Made by a program: the position numbers and the translations under genes. Below are positions 27,546 through 37,685 of a stretch of DNA of 64,000 nucleotides, piece after piece (the stretch's first letter is position 1; every line of letters starts with the position of its first letter). The notes under the pieces were generated by a model that did not search any database, was not told the origin of the DNA, and saw only the letters and a list, made by a program, of their open reading frames with translations. The DNA comes from Lactiplantibacillus plantarum (GTDB lineage: Bacteria; Bacillota; Bacilli; Lactobacillales; Lactobacillaceae): NCBI RefSeq assembly GCF_014131735.1, contig NZ_CP039121.1, positions 1,736,001 to 1,800,000 on the forward strand. The letters are read 5' to 3'.

Positions 27546-30149
27546 TTATGCCGGCTGGGTCGATTGGTTTTCGAAGACTAAGTGATCGTCCATCAAATTA
27601 ATGGCGACTGTCGATTTTGGTGCCACGCGCCCCGCAATGATCTCTTTTGCCAGCGGTGTTTCGACGTGATTCGTGATAAAGCGCCGGAGCGGCCGGGCAC
27701 CGTATGCCGGTTCATACCCCTGCTTAGCGATCCACTTCTTCGCTTCGTCAGAAATTTTCAGTGTAATCTCACGATCTTGGAGACGGGCAGACAACCGATC
27801 AATCAATTTCACCACAATTTCCTCAATTGCGCCCAATTGTAGTGGCGTGAACATAATGATGTCATCGATTCGGTTCAAAAATTCCGGTTTGAATCGACTT
27901 TGAACCAGCTGCATAACCTGTTGATGGGTGTCGGCCGACAAGTGACCCTGGTCATCAACCCCCGCCAGTAGCAACTCTGATCCTAAGTTCGACGTCATAA
28001 TCAAGATGGTATTTTTGAAGTCGACGGTCCGTCCTTGACCATCCGTCAACCGACCGTCATCCAATACTTGTAACAAGATGTTAAACACATCTGGATGCGC
28101 CTTTTCAATTTCATCGAATAACACGATCGAGTACGGATTACGCCGGACAGCTTCGGTCAACTGACCGCCTTCTTCGTAACCAACGTAGCCCGGTGCCGCC
28201 CCGACCAATCGCGAAACGGACTCTTTCTCCATATATTCACTCATATCGATCCGAACCATATGATCATCGGCGTCAAACAAATTCTCAGCCAATGCTTTCG
28301 CTAATTCCGTCTTACCAACCCCAGTTGGGCCTAAAAACATAAAAGAACCCAGGGGACGATTAGGATCTTGCAAACCGGCCCGCGAACGTAATACGGCATC
28401 CGAAACGGCATCGACCGCCGCATCCTGACCAACCACTCGTTCATGCAAATGGTCCGCCAAGTGTAATAATTTCTCCCGCTCACCGGCAACCAGTTTGGCT
28501 ACTGGGATTCCTGTCATCCGGGAAACCACGTTTGCAATCTGATCTGGCGTGACGGATTCCTCAACTAACCAATCTTCATGATGATCATTGGCTTCCATGG
28601 CCTTCAACTCTTGTTCCAGCTTGGGAATCGTCCCGTGCTGCAACTTAGCTGCTTGTTCCAGATCATAATTATTTTCAGCATTTTCCAAGTCGTGCTTAGC
28701 TTTGTCTAACGCCGACTTTTTGTCGCTTAACGCTTGGAGGCTCTTCTTTTCACTGTCCCAGCGTTCGGATAAAGCCCGCTGTTTTTCTTTTGCGCTGGCG
28801 AGTTCTTTTTGCACATCCGCTAGCCGTTTAACGGAGGCATCGTCAGTTTCATTCTTTAAGGCGGCTTCCTCGACCTCTAAACGCATTAATTGTCGGTTGA
28901 CTTGGTCTAATTCCGTTGGGTTGGAGTTCATTTCGACCCGGATTTCAGCAGAAGCCTCATCTACTAAATCTAAGGCCTTATCTGGCAAGTAACGATCCGT
29001 AATATAACGATCAGATAACTTGGCAGCGGCCACTAAGGCGTTATCATGAATCCGAACACCATGATGGATTTCAAAGCGTTCCTTTAAGCCACGTAAAATA
29101 CTGATTGTATCTTCAACACTCGGTTCAGCAACCAATACTTTTTGGAACCGCCGCTCGAGTGCCTTGTCCTTTTCCATGTACTGACGATATTCATCTAACG
29201 TCGTGGCCCCGATCAAATGAAGTTCTCCCCGCGCCAACATTGGTTTCAACAAGTTACCGGCGTCCATACTGCCTTCTGTCTTACCAGCACCAACGATATT
29301 ATGGATTTCATCGATGAACATGATGATCTGCCCATCGCTCTTCTTGATTTCCTTGAGGACGGCTTTGAGTCGTTCTTCAAATTCACCACGATACTTCGCC
29401 CCGGCAATCAGAGACCCCATATCTAGTGAGAACAACGTCTTATCTTTTAAGTTCTCCGGCACATCACCACGAACAATTCGTTGTGCTAGACCTTCCACGA
29501 TGGCCGTTTTCCCAACTCCCGGTTCACCAATCAAGACAGGATTGTTTTTCGTCTTTCGTGACAAGATCCGAATAACGTCCAGAATCTCTTCGTCCCGGCC
29601 AATTACTGGATCTTGATTCCCCTGGCGCGCCTGTTTAACCAAGTCGACGCCGTACTTTTCCAAAGCTTGATACTGATCTTCCTGATTACGTGACGTGACC
29701 CGTTGACCCCCGCGAATACGATCAACGGCATTCTTGACTTGTCCTGCCATGATGCCTTGCTGATTCAAGTATTTGGTCAACTGATCACCAGTTTGATCCA
29801 TCAGCGCTAAAGCCAAAGTGTCGGTCGCAAGGTAATCATCACCTAACGCTTTGCGCTTAGCATCGGCAGCCTGCATCAGCGTAGCTAGACTACTGCTCAT
29901 ACTGCCACCGTACTGAACGTTACCACCGCTAACAACGGCAATGTCATCCAGCTCACGGTCGAGCTCTGTTTGTAATTGGTCTAAATCAGCGCCGGCCTCA
30001 CTAAAGATCTGCCGAACCAGTTCGCCTGGTTGCGTTAAAAATTTAAATAGATGGGGCACCCCAATTTCTTGATGGCGCCGTGTTTGTGCGATTTGTTGTG
30101 CCTGTTGTAAGGCTTGTTGTAAACTTTCTGTAAATTGTTCTGGATTCAT
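27546..30149 (-). CDS. clpB: ATP-dependent chaperone ClpB
   Basis: ClpB is a hexameric AAA+ disaggregase that rescues aggregated proteins with DnaK. Seen: the Clp N domain, first Walker [10 protein letters not shown] (about 190-200), the long coiled-coil middle domain (about 390-510), second Walker [21 protein letters not shown] and the [20 protein letters not shown] segment. The length is 867 from the ATG at 30149, with GAGGAGG ahead of it; the open frame extends further upstream but no ribosome site supports that. CtsR operators sit in the promoter, so it is a heat-shock gene. Confidence 0.96.
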   Translation of the reverse strand: MNPEQFTESLQQALQQAQQIAQTRRHQEIGVPHLFKFLTQPGELVRQIFSEAGADLDQLQTELDRELDDIAVVSGGNVQYGGSMSSSLATLMQAADAKRKALGDDYLATDTLALALMDQTGDQLTKYLNQQGIMAGQVKNAVDRIRGGQRVTSRNQEDQYQALEKYGVDLVKQARQGNQDPVIGRDEEILDVIRILSRKTKNNPVLIGEPGVGKTAIVEGLAQRIVRGDVPENLKDKTLFSLDMGSLIAGAKYRGEFEERLKAVLKEIKKSDGQIIMFIDEIHNIVGAGKTEGSMDAGNLLKPMLARGELHLIGATTLDEYRQYMEKDKALERRFQKVLVAEPSVEDTISILRGLKERFEIHHGVRIHDNALVAAAKLSDRYITDRYLPDKALDLVDEASAEIRVEMNSNPTELDQVNRQLMRLEVEEAALKNETDDASVKRLADVQKELASAKEKQRALSERWDSEKKSLQALSDKKSALDKAKHDLENAENNYDLEQAAKLQHGTIPKLEQELKAMEANDHHEDWLVEESVTPDQIANVVSRMTGIPVAKLVAGEREKLLHLADHLHERVVGQDAAVDAVSDAVLRSRAGLQDPNRPLGSFMFLGPTGVGKTELAKALAENLFDADDHMVRIDMSEYMEKESVSRLVGAAPGYVGYEEGGQLTEAVRRNPYSIVLFDEIEKAHPDVFNILLQVLDDGRLTDGQGRTVDFKNTILIMTSNLGSELLLAGVDDQGHLSADTHQQVMQLVQSRFKPEFLNRIDDIIMFTPLQLGAIEEIVVKLIDRLSARLQDREITLKISDEAKKWIAKQGYEPAYGARPLRRFITNHVETPLAKEIIAGRVAPKSTVAINLMDDHLVFENQSTQPA

Positions 30150-30209
30150 ATTTACGTACCTCCTCAAAAACGGTAGCAAAAAGGCAGCCGTCATAGCTGC
30201 CAATTTTTG

Positions 30210-30226
30210 TTTGACCTTTATTGACT
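30210..30226 (-). promoter_or_regulatory. CtsR operator 2 of clpB
   Basis: Minus strand AGTCAAT AAA GGTCAAA matches the CtsR heptad repeat (GGTCAAA, three bases, GGTCAAA) in 12 of 14 key positions, just downstream of the -10. Confidence 0.7.
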
Positions 30227-30231
30227 ATTAG

Positions 30232-30261
30232 AGTATAACCCGTAAGGTCAAACAAGGTCAA
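30232..30261 (-). promoter_or_regulatory. promoter of clpB
   Basis: -35 TTGACC (30256-30261), 18-base spacer, -10 TATACT (30232-30237). The -35 lies within CtsR operator 1. Confidence 0.75.
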
Positions 30262-30262
30262 G
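30246..30262 (+). promoter_or_regulatory. CtsR operator 1 of clpB
   Basis: GGTCAAA CAA GGTCAAG on the plus strand, one base from the CtsR consensus, overlapping the -35 of clpB. Together with the site at 30210-30226 it flanks the promoter. The ctsR gene is not in this window. Confidence 0.85.
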
Positions 30263-30265
30263 GAT

Positions 30266-31504
30266 TTAGTCCTGGTCATAATTATCCTGAACGATTTGTA
30301 AGACAACGTCCACGGCTTGGGCCATCACTTGTTCTGAAACGTATTCAAACCGACCGTGCATGTTCTCACCACCAGCAAACAAGTTCGGTGTCGGCAAGCC
30401 CATAAATGAGATCTTGGAGCCATCCGTCCCACCACGAACCGGATAAATGGCTGGCGTGATACCGAGATTGAGCATGGCTTGTTTGGCCAATTCAACGACC
30501 CGCATATCTTTTTCAATGATTTCGCGCATATTGTAATACTGGTCCTTCATGTCGACCTTGATCCGGGCCACACCGTCAGCCAAATTCAGCCGATCCGCAA
30601 CCGCCATAAATAACCGTTTACGTGCTTCGAACTTATCGCGGTCATGATCACGAATAATGTAAGTCATCTTAGCGCTGTCAACGGTCCCGTCTAAACTAAG
30701 CAAGAAGAAGAACCCTTCACGGCCTTCCGTGTGTTCCGGGACATCATGTGCGGGTAACGCCGATTGAAAATCAACGGCTAACTGCAAGGCGTTGACCATC
30801 TTATCCTTAGCTTCCCCTGGATGAACGTTGACACCTGTAATCGTCACCGTCGCTTGGGCCGCGTTGAACGTTTCATACTCCAGTTCACCAAGCGGACCAC
30901 CATCAACGGTGTAGGCATAATCGGCGCCAAAGGCAGGCACATTAAAGTGATCAGCACCAGTCCCAATTTCTTCATCGGGACCAAAAGCTAACCGAATCTT
31001 GCCATGTTTGATCTCAGGATGGGCCAACAAATATTCCGCAGCACTAATGATTTCAGCAACGCCAGACTTATCATCAGCTCCAAGCAGCGTGGTTCCATCA
31101 GTTGTGATCAGCGTGTGACCAGCATAGTTCTTTAAGTTTGGGAAGACCGCCGGATCCAGCACATAGTCCCCGTTTCCGAGCTTAATAACTGATTCACCGT
31201 CATAATTGTCAACAATTTGTGGATTGACATTTTCCGCGTTAAAGTCAGCCGTATCAATATGTGAAATAAAGCCAAGAGTTTTAACAGCTTTGTCACTATT
31301 CGCAGGAATCGTCGCAAAAACGTACGCACTTTGCGCATCCTGTTCAACATCGCTCAAGCCTAAATCAGTGAGCTTACTCATTAATTGCTTTAAAAAGGCC
31401 GTTTCACGTGGTGACGAAGGAATTGTCGTTGATTCCTCATCTGAACGACTATTAATTTTGACAAAGGTTAAAAAATCTGAAATTAAGTTTGGATATTTTG
31501 ACAT
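30266..31504 (-). CDS. pepT: peptidase T (tripeptidase)
   Basis: PepT is a cytoplasmic zinc aminopeptidase of the M20B family that removes the N-terminal residue from tripeptides, part of peptide use in lactic acid bacteria. Metal ligands are visible: His82 and Asp84 in HIDTAD, the bridging Asp in [12 protein letters not shown], the catalytic Glu in [14 protein letters not shown] and the last His in [13 protein letters not shown]. The 412-residue length is typical. The start is the ATG at 31504 after AAAGGAAG. The clpB promoter lies just beyond its stop. Confidence 0.95.
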   Translation of the reverse strand: MSKYPNLISDFLTFVKINSRSDEESTTIPSSPRETAFLKQLMSKLTDLGLSDVEQDAQSAYVFATIPANSDKAVKTLGFISHIDTADFNAENVNPQIVDNYDGESVIKLGNGDYVLDPAVFPNLKNYAGHTLITTDGTTLLGADDKSGVAEIISAAEYLLAHPEIKHGKIRLAFGPDEEIGTGADHFNVPAFGADYAYTVDGGPLGELEYETFNAAQATVTITGVNVHPGEAKDKMVNALQLAVDFQSALPAHDVPEHTEGREGFFFLLSLDGTVDSAKMTYIIRDHDRDKFEARKRLFMAVADRLNLADGVARIKVDMKDQYYNMREIIEKDMRVVELAKQAMLNLGITPAIYPVRGGTDGSKISFMGLPTPNLFAGGENMHGRFEYVSEQVMAQAVDVVLQIVQDNYDQD

Positions 31505-31542
31505 ATGATAACTTCCTTTCCTTATTAAAGTTCATGATTAAC

Positions 31543-32565
31543 TTAGATGAAGGTAAACGGATCAGTATTCAGCTGAGACGCCACAATCTCGATTGGCCAG
31601 CCAGCTTGTACACGCCACTGATCAAACAGCTTAGTGAGTTGTGACTTACAAATACTCTCGATATGGTGGCCTGGATCAATGACCGTCAACCCGGCTGCCA
31701 GCATATCATGACCGGTGTGATAATAGACATCCCCGGTCACGTAAGCTTGTGCACCTGCTCGCAACGCTTGGGGATAGAACTTACCACCATCGCCGCCCAG
31801 GACGGCCACACGGGTAATCCGTTGTCGGGGATCGGCACTGACTAGTCGCAGGCCGCTGACACCAAATACTTGCTTACACTGTTCGGCAAACGCCTGCGCT
31901 GATAACGGTGTCGGCAAATCACCGACTCGGCCCATATAATACTGATGACCGCCAGACAACAGTGGCACGACCTGGTAATCCCACGTGTCAGCGGCTAAGT
32001 CATTAATGCCCGCTACCGCAGTTGGAATCTGATCGGCTAGTAAGTCGACGCTGAACTGTTCACCCGAGTTGACACCGTAACGATCTAGCGTGGCACCCAC
32101 GGTATTCGTTAAGTATTCCTGTACCGTTTCAACTTGATTGGTCGGTACCGTTAAAGTCAACTTAACAGCCTGTGCCCGATACCCAGGAACCAACCCCTGC
32201 ACATTTTGCAAGTCTAGGGCCGCCGCCAGCCAATCGTTCATGCCGCCCTCAGCACAGTCCAGATTCGTATGGGCCGCGTACACCAAGATGTGGTGAGCTG
32301 CAAGTTCTGCATACATTGCTTTCTGAGGATCCTGATAATCAAGATTGTTAGCCGGTCGAAACATGACGGGATGATGAGCAAAAATCATGTCAGCACCGAT
32401 CGTGATGGCTTCTTGGACAACTTCCGGCCGCACATCCAGGGTAACTAACACCTTGTGGATGTCCTGATGAGGATCGCCGATTTGTAATCCGGTGGGATCA
32501 TGCTCCCACTTCAACTTGAGTGGCGCAAATTTTTCAAAACGCGCAATTAATTCACTTGCTTGCAT
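31543..32565 (-). CDS. Nif3-like dinuclear metal protein (DUF34)
   Basis: A Nif3/YqfO-family protein. The family forms hexamers with a two-metal site; GTP cyclohydrolase-like or metal-handling functions have been proposed but none is settled. Seen: TGLQIGDPHQDIHKVLVTLDVRPEVV, MIFAHHPVMF and VYAAHTNLDCAEGGMNDWLA as the N-terminal metal-binding motifs, the middle insert with LPTPLSAQAFAEQ, and GGKFYPQALRAGAQAYVTGDVYYHTGHDML at the C-terminus. It is 340 aa, starting 14 bases before the end of trmK, so the two are coupled; this pairing is conserved in Firmicutes. Confidence 0.9.
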   Translation of the reverse strand: MQASELIARFEKFAPLKLKWEHDPTGLQIGDPHQDIHKVLVTLDVRPEVVQEAITIGADMIFAHHPVMFRPANNLDYQDPQKAMYAELAAHHILVYAAHTNLDCAEGGMNDWLAAALDLQNVQGLVPGYRAQAVKLTLTVPTNQVETVQEYLTNTVGATLDRYGVNSGEQFSVDLLADQIPTAVAGINDLAADTWDYQVVPLLSGGHQYYMGRVGDLPTPLSAQAFAEQCKQVFGVSGLRLVSADPRQRITRVAVLGGDGGKFYPQALRAGAQAYVTGDVYYHTGHDMLAAGLTVIDPGHHIESICKSQLTKLFDQWRVQAGWPIEIVASQLNTDPFTFI

Positions 32566-33259
32566 CCGTCAAGACTCCTTCAATCAATTTGATTTTAGCG
32601 TGAGCCAGCGCTAACTGTTCCTCTGGTATCACTTTAGCCCGTTGCATTTGCGCAACCGCCGCATTTACTCGTTGTAACTCACGTTGCCACTTAGCGATAA
32701 ACACCGGCGACTTCTCAGCTAGCAGAAACGGGCCAAACATCTGTTCAGCCGTCGTATACGTCACCTGATGATCAACCCGATCAGCACAAAGAATCTCATA
32801 AGTATGGCCATCTTCAGCTAGAATTCGTTCAGCTACAATTTGAAACTGATTGGCCGCCAGCCATTCCCGCACGGTCGCTTCACCAACATTAGGCTCGAGT
32901 ACCAACCGTTGAACACCGGCGAGCTGGGTCGGCCCCTGTTCAAGAATATGGCGAATCAAAGGGCCCCCCATCCCGGCAATCGTGACCGTATCAATACGAT
33001 CAGCTGGTTCAATCGCAGCAAGACCGTCAGCTAGACGGGCCACTAAGCGATCCGTTAACCCCAGTTTTTGAATCTCATGACGCGCATTTTCAAAGGGCCC
33101 CCGGACGACTTCACCAGCTACACCATAACTAATTTGATGATTTAATGCGAGATTAGCTGGCAAATAAGCGTGATCTGACCCAATATCGGCCACGCGGGCG
33201 CCCGGCTGAACGAAAGCGCCAACCGTTGCTAATCGTTTTGATAATTGTTTTGCATCCAC
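32552..33259 (-). CDS. trmK: tRNA (adenine(22)-N(1))-methyltransferase
   Basis: TrmK methylates adenine 22 of tRNA with S-adenosylmethionine. The methyltransferase motif is VADIGSDHAYLPANLAL (about 22-38), followed by TVTIAGMGGPLIRHIL and LVLEPNVGEATVREWL, characteristic of the TrmK/YqfN family. A GTG at 33259 with AAAGGGGA upstream gives 235 aa and starts VDAKQLSKRL; the longer frame to 33295 lacks a site. It overlaps the Nif3-like gene. Confidence 0.92.
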   Translation of the reverse strand: MDAKQLSKRLATVGAFVQPGARVADIGSDHAYLPANLALNHQISYGVAGEVVRGPFENARHEIQKLGLTDRLVARLADGLAAIEPADRIDTVTIAGMGGPLIRHILEQGPTQLAGVQRLVLEPNVGEATVREWLAANQFQIVAERILAEDGHTYEILCADRVDHQVTYTTAEQMFGPFLLAEKSPVFIAKWQRELQRVNAAVAQMQRAKVIPEEQLALAHAKIKLIEGVLTDASK

Positions 33260-33295
33260 ATACAGTTCCCCTTTAATTCGGGAAGATTTACCCAC

Positions 33296-33812
33296 ACGAC
33301 TAACTTTCAGTGGTTGTGGTCAAATCCACCCGGTTCAATTGTTTTAATTATTCAGTTTAACTAACCACGCACGTCACTCGCTATCCTTAGTATGCACCAA
33401 AATCGAAACGTGCTGGTCGTTGAATTACGGGTCGGCTCTTTATCAGAAATACCCAACGAGGTTCAACTAAGATCATGGCAATACCCAATGGCCTGGAAGT
33501 TAGCAGTCTGAACAAAGGTCGCACACTAGATTAGACCTTTGTTGGCCAATCATCTTTGACCTTAAAAACCAACGCATTTCAATGGTGATTCAGGATAGCA
33601 CCCGTATCACCGTACGTTACTAATCATATTTTACCATGCTTCACTGTGAATACGCATTCAGCTGGTTAAATTTTCCTGAAAATCCCTAAGCTTTGTTCAA
33701 ACTAACTAAAATTCTATTAATGCAAGTTTGGATGACAGGCAGACATGCCATAATATGGCTAATGTCGACTGGCAAGCGACATATTATTTAATGAGAGAAA
33801 GTTTGATTAACC
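33296..33812. other. intergenic region before the polymerase-like gene
   Basis: About 500 bases without a recognised gene. It holds a 10-bp inverted repeat (AACAAAGGTC 33511-33520 / GACCTTTGTT 33534-33543) without a T-run and the promoter at 33728-33756. The rest shows nothing I can name. Confidence 0.45.
33728..33756 (+). promoter_or_regulatory. promoter of the polymerase-like gene
   Basis: -35 TTGGAT (33728-33733), 17-base spacer, -10 TAATAT (33751-33756), 57 bases before the start. Confidence 0.5.
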
Positions 33813-35018
33813 ATGCGAAAACGTCTTTTAACGACGTCGCCATTTTTGACTGGCCTAAAATTATTAGCTATTCTGCCGCCGGTAGGTATCGGATGGCTGA
33901 TTTATTTAAGCCGGTGGCAATGGCTGGCGTTACTCAAACATCCACGACAATTCAGTCGGCACGACCCGTTGCTAGGTTTTATCGTCCTATTAATGGGCAT
34001 CACGACGCTCAATCTCAATCACCACGATTATCGTAGTGTTATTCTGTCTGTCTTAATGCTTTTTGTATTGGGCAATCTTTGGTTGTTGTGTCGTGAGTCC
34101 ACGCAGTCGATTGCTTGGCACGAGCTTCGTAAATTTATCATCCAATTTGGCTTGTATATTACAATTAGTGGTTTTGCTTTCCACTGGCTTAACCAAGTAT
34201 TGACATTACCAACGTGGCTGAAGTTCATGCTGGGTGACCTATTATGGGGCTATGCTGCTAATCAGAATCGCTTGTTCGGGTCCGCCTATAATCCAAATGA
34301 TGCCTGCTGTTTATTATTGATTGCCCTCGGCTTACTATTGACACAGTTAAGTCATGGAAGCGTTCACCCCTTCACGCGCTGGCCGCTCATAAACTGGTTT
34401 TTGGTTGGCTTACTTTGTGTGGGCATTTATCAAACCAAATCGCGCACAGGGCTCATGATCATGATAGCCATTCTGATCATGACGACTTACCAGCTTTGCC
34501 GTCACCATCGCATTTTGGTTACAACAATATTGATTGCTGGCAGTTTAGTTGTCTGGCACGTTTTCCCCAGAAGTGCTTCGACCATCACCGCGCTTCAAAG
34601 TCGCTTGACGATTTGGCACAACAGCTTCACCGTTTTCAAACAAGCCCCGTACCTCGGCGTGACGTATTTTGGCTTTGCCCGGCACTATTTGCAATTGACG
34701 GGAACCTACGTCCCACACGCCCACGATATTTTGCTCATGCTACTAGCTTCTTTTGGTATCCTAGGCGGTGCCGGCTTTATTTACTTAGTCCTCAGCAGTG
34801 GCTGGCACTTAACCAAATATTGGCACCAGTATCGTACGCCAAATTTGCGTTACTTTATGATGACTTTGCCCATCATTCTAGCCTATGGATTGACGGACTT
34901 CGTTTTATCTTCTATGCAAGTATTGATTATTATTTTGCTCATTATCGCTTGTTGGCACCACGAACAACAATTGCGGCCAATCATTAGCCCTCACAAGTAT
35001 CAGTCTCCACTTATCTGA
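33813..35018 (+). CDS. O-antigen ligase/polymerase (Wzy_C) family membrane protein
   Basis: A 401-residue protein with about ten membrane helices. The Wzy_C/O-antigen-ligase signature is recognisable: NRLFGSAYNPNDACCLLLIA, then YQTKSRTGLMIMIAIL and the large loop YVPHAHDILLMLLASFGILGG with His residues that are conserved in ligases. Such proteins polymerise or transfer polysaccharide outside the membrane. No glycosyltransferases, flippase or chain-length genes are adjacent, so it stands alone; its substrate is unknown. The start at 33813 has only a weak ribosome site. Confidence 0.78.
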   Translation: MRKRLLTTSPFLTGLKLLAILPPVGIGWLIYLSRWQWLALLKHPRQFSRHDPLLGFIVLLMGITTLNLNHHDYRSVILSVLMLFVLGNLWLLCRESTQSIAWHELRKFIIQFGLYITISGFAFHWLNQVLTLPTWLKFMLGDLLWGYAANQNRLFGSAYNPNDACCLLLIALGLLLTQLSHGSVHPFTRWPLINWFLVGLLCVGIYQTKSRTGLMIMIAILIMTTYQLCRHHRILVTTILIAGSLVVWHVFPRSASTITALQSRLTIWHNSFTVFKQAPYLGVTYFGFARHYLQLTGTYVPHAHDILLMLLASFGILGGAGFIYLVLSSGWHLTKYWHQYRTPNLRYFMMTLPIILAYGLTDFVLSSMQVLIIILLIIACWHHEQQLRPIISPHKYQSPLI

Positions 35019-35065
35019 CACTTTTCATCGCCATCAATTTCGAACGGGCAGTAATGCCCCATTTC

Positions 35066-35114
35066 AAAAATAGTGTGCGCTGTCGGTCATCAAGCCGCAA
35101 CACACACTATTTTT
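35066..35114. terminator. bidirectional terminator
   Basis: Stem AAAAATAGTGTG / CACACTATTTTT (with the loop between) separates the convergent polymerase-like gene (plus) and the ABC permease gene (minus). T-runs flank it on both strands. Confidence 0.8.
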
Positions 35115-35123
35115 AGCGTACCG

Positions 35124-35894
35124 TTAACCAAATCGGCGATATGCCAACACAGTTAACGGCATAAAAATCACAATAATAAGGAAACCACTTAACAGTACAC
35201 CAAATGCATCGGGCCCCCAATGGCCAGTCCGCAAAATTGTGCGCATCGCGGTAATTGTTAGACTGACCGGATTCAATCGGACAATTGTTTGCAACAAATG
35301 TGGTAACGTCTTAGTCGGAATAAAGGCGTTAGATAAAAAGGTCAGCACTAAAATAATGATCATTGACAGGCTGCCAATCAGGGCCGCATTTTTGACCATT
35401 AAACCAACTAAAGCAAAGACCCATGAAAGCGACCATCCAACAAATACTGCCAGCAGTAAAACGCCGATCAATACTAGTGGACTAACAATGGGTCGCCAGC
35501 CCATCATAAAAGCTGTCACCAGTGCCATCAAGCCAGAAATAAGCAATCGGAAAACATCCCCCACTAACTGACCGGCTAACGGTACGATCGGTGAAATCGG
35601 TAGCGTCTTGAAGCGGTCAAACACCCCCGCGTTAATGTCTTCACGTAATTGCTGTCCGGATCCCGATGCTGCATTCAAAATACTTTGAATCAAAATACCG
35701 GTAACTAGCATTGGTAAATAGGCCTGGACACTGCCCGCAATGGCCCCACCAAACAAGTAACCGAATAATAGGGTAAAAATAATTGGTTGTATCACCACGT
35801 CACTAACATTATCTGGATTATGCCACATTTTTAATAAGTTCCGATGCGTCATTGTCAAAACATGACTTAACTCTGCTGGTTGTTTGATTTCCAT
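35124..35894 (-). CDS. ABC-2 type exporter permease (DrrB-like)
   Basis: A 256-residue ABC-2 membrane protein with six helices, the permease of a two-gene exporter. It has the family layout: cytoplasmic N-terminus (TMTHRNLLKMWHNPDNV), a motif GVFDRFKTLPISPIVPLAGQLVGDV after the second membrane segment, and YRRFG at the C-terminus. DrrAB exporters move antibiotics, lipids or other hydrophobic compounds; the substrate here is unknown. It begins 14 bases after the ATPase gene, in the same operon. Confidence 0.9.
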   Translation of the reverse strand: MEIKQPAELSHVLTMTHRNLLKMWHNPDNVSDVVIQPIIFTLLFGYLFGGAIAGSVQAYLPMLVTGILIQSILNAASGSGQQLREDINAGVFDRFKTLPISPIVPLAGQLVGDVFRLLISGLMALVTAFMMGWRPIVSPLVLIGVLLLAVFVGWSLSWVFALVGLMVKNAALIGSLSMIIILVLTFLSNAFIPTKTLPHLLQTIVRLNPVSLTITAMRTILRTGHWGPDAFGVLLSGFLIIVIFMPLTVLAYRRFG

Positions 35895-35908
35895 CGCTTT
35901 GACCTCCT

Positions 35909-36850
35909 CTAATTTGTGCCCACGGTCAGTTTAAAAAACACATCATCGAGCGACGGCGCGTGCATCGCAAAGTTAGTGACCGTGATTTGAGCAGCTTGTA
36001 ACCGCATCAGAATTTCAGTGACCGGCGTCAAGTTAGCGGTATCCAACGGCACTGTTAGGGTCCGTTCCGCAACACGGACATCTTGACCGAGCATGACTTG
36101 TAAGATATCCTTAGCCGGTGGGACGGCCGTCGTCGCACTGACTTCCAATTCAAGCTCTTGACCCCCTACTGTTTGTTTCAAAGCGGTGGGTGTCCCACTG
36201 GCAACTAACTGGCCATGATCTATGAGCGCAATGTGGTCGGCTAACTGGTCAGCTTCCTCTAAGTACTGAGTCGTTAGCACCACAGTCGAACCATCGGCCA
36301 CCAGTTGACGAATCGCTTGCCACATCTGCGCTCTTGTCCGCGGATCCAAGCCCGTGGTCGGTTCATCGAGAAAAAGAATGGCCGGTTTACCAATCAAGCT
36401 AACCGCCAAATCTAATCGTCGCCGCATCCCGCCAGAAAATGTGGCCAAAACGTGATCCGCAGAATGCTTCAAATCAAAATCCGTCAGTAATTCCATCGCT
36501 CGATGCTTCGCCGCCGCACGGCTTAAACCATTCAAGCGCCCAAAAATCTGCAAGTTTTCCCGCGCACTCAGGTCCTGATCGATACTAGCGGTTTGACCGG
36601 TCAAACCAAACTGCTGGCGAACGCGTCGGGCTTGCGACAATGAATCAAAGCCATTGACTAAGATTTTCCCAGCATCTTGTCGCAATAGGGTCGTCATCAT
36701 CCTGATGACCGTCGTTTTACCCGCACCATTAGGACCCAATAAGCCAAAAATTTCACCCCGTTGGACTTGCAGTGACAAGTCTTGAACGGCGACTTTCGTT
36801 CCAAATCGCTTCTGAACATGGGTCATTTGAATCATCATTTCTTCATCCAA
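35909..36850 (-). CDS. ABC exporter ATP-binding protein (DrrA-like)
   Basis: A 313-residue ABC ATPase with Walker A GPNGAGKT (39-46), Q-loop, signature TFSGGMRRRLDLAVSL, Walker B ILFLDEPTTGLDPRTR and a C-terminal DrrA extension (about 230-313). The start is a TTG at 36850 with GGGAGG seven bases upstream. It pairs with the downstream permease, and the promoter carries two copies of a repeat that is probably bound by the divergent MarR regulator. Confidence 0.92.
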   Translation of the reverse strand: MDEEMMIQMTHVQKRFGTKVAVQDLSLQVQRGEIFGLLGPNGAGKTTVIRMMTTLLRQDAGKILVNGFDSLSQARRVRQQFGLTGQTASIDQDLSARENLQIFGRLNGLSRAAAKHRAMELLTDFDLKHSADHVLATFSGGMRRRLDLAVSLIGKPAILFLDEPTTGLDPRTRAQMWQAIRQLVADGSTVVLTTQYLEEADQLADHIALIDHGQLVASGTPTALKQTVGGQELELEVSATTAVPPAKDILQVMLGQDVRVAERTLTVPLDTANLTPVTEILMRLQAAQITVTNFAMHAPSLDDVFFKLTVGTN

Positions 36851-36879
36851 GTTAAAACCTCCCGCAAATTAATCAGGTG

Positions 36880-36922
36880 CCCTGACTAAATATATGTTAA
36901 GGCCCCCTGACTAAATTGTCAA
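36880..36922 (-). promoter_or_regulatory. DrrAB promoter with two CCCTGACTAAAT repeats (candidate MarR operator)
   Basis: -35 TTGACA (36917-36922), 17-base spacer and -10 TAACAT (36894-36899) on the minus strand. The plus-strand 12-mer CCCTGACTAAAT occurs at 36880-36891 and 36905-36916, 25 bases apart: one fills the spacer, the other lies at the expected transcription start. This is a sensible arrangement for repression by the MarR protein encoded at 37025. Confidence 0.65.
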
Positions 36923-37024
36923 CGACTAATTATTGACCATCAATCTAAAAATCAACTAACCTTAACGTACCGCATACCAAAGAATGTTGTATACTTAAGA
37001 AAAGAACGAATGGAATGATCAATC

Positions 37025-37531
37025 GTGACAACGAATATTAAGGCGGAACTAGTCGCCGGAAAATTGGCCGAGTACGAACAACTAAGCAAAATTTATGATG
37101 ACATTGTCAAGCAGGCCCGTCCAAGAATAACTGTTGAAGGTCAGGGCAAGATTCTACTAGCACTAGCCGATGAGGACCACCTCTCACAAAAACAGTTGGC
37201 AAGTCGCCTTGGCATGTCGCCGCAATCAACGAGCGAGTTCGTCTATAAACTTGTCAATCGTCAGCTGGTCACTTTATCCAAGTCCACCAAAGATCGCCGC
37301 GTCAACCTTGTGAACTTAACGGCTGCTGGTCGCAAAGAGATTGCATCCGCAGCCCAGGAGGTCCCCCCATTTGTCAATACGCTTTCTGACGACGAGCTCG
37401 ATCAACTGGCACCCTTGTTAACCAAAATTACCACCGCGATGTATGCGGATATTGACGCTGCCAACCCGACTTTGAGCGTTAAGTTTCACAAATTATTTGC
37501 TAGTCGGTACTTGAAACAGTTTAAAAAGTAA
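37025..37531 (+). CDS. MarR-family transcriptional regulator
   Basis: A 168-residue winged-helix regulator. The HTH reads LSQKQLASRLGMSPQSTSEFVYKLVNRQLVTLSKSTKDRRVNLVNLTAAG (about 57-106), with flanking helices for dimerisation. The start is a GTG at 37025 after GGA. It is transcribed away from the DrrAB genes, and the repeat pair between them is a good candidate operator. MarR proteins often sense the compound that the neighbouring exporter removes, so I infer control of DrrAB. Confidence 0.88.
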   Translation: MTTNIKAELVAGKLAEYEQLSKIYDDIVKQARPRITVEGQGKILLALADEDHLSQKQLASRLGMSPQSTSEFVYKLVNRQLVTLSKSTKDRRVNLVNLTAAGRKEIASAAQEVPPFVNTLSDDELDQLAPLLTKITTAMYADIDAANPTLSVKFHKLFASRYLKQFKK

Positions 37532-37614
37532 ATCATATGCCACCTGCCCGTCATTTTTAGATGACCTCTTGCTCCGAATTAACCCTGAATCAGTATTTGG
37601 CTCTAAACAAACTT

Positions 37615-37652
37615 AAAGGCGGACCAATTCAGTTACGAATTGGTTCGCCTTT
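37615..37652. terminator. terminator between MarR and pps genes
   Basis: A 16-bp stem (AAAGGCGGACCAATTC with GAATTGGTTCGCCTTT, one mismatch) with a six-base loop separates the convergent genes. T-runs are modest on both strands. Confidence 0.7.
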
Positions 37653-37685
37653 AGTGATTATTTAACTTTTAACAGGAATCATAGT

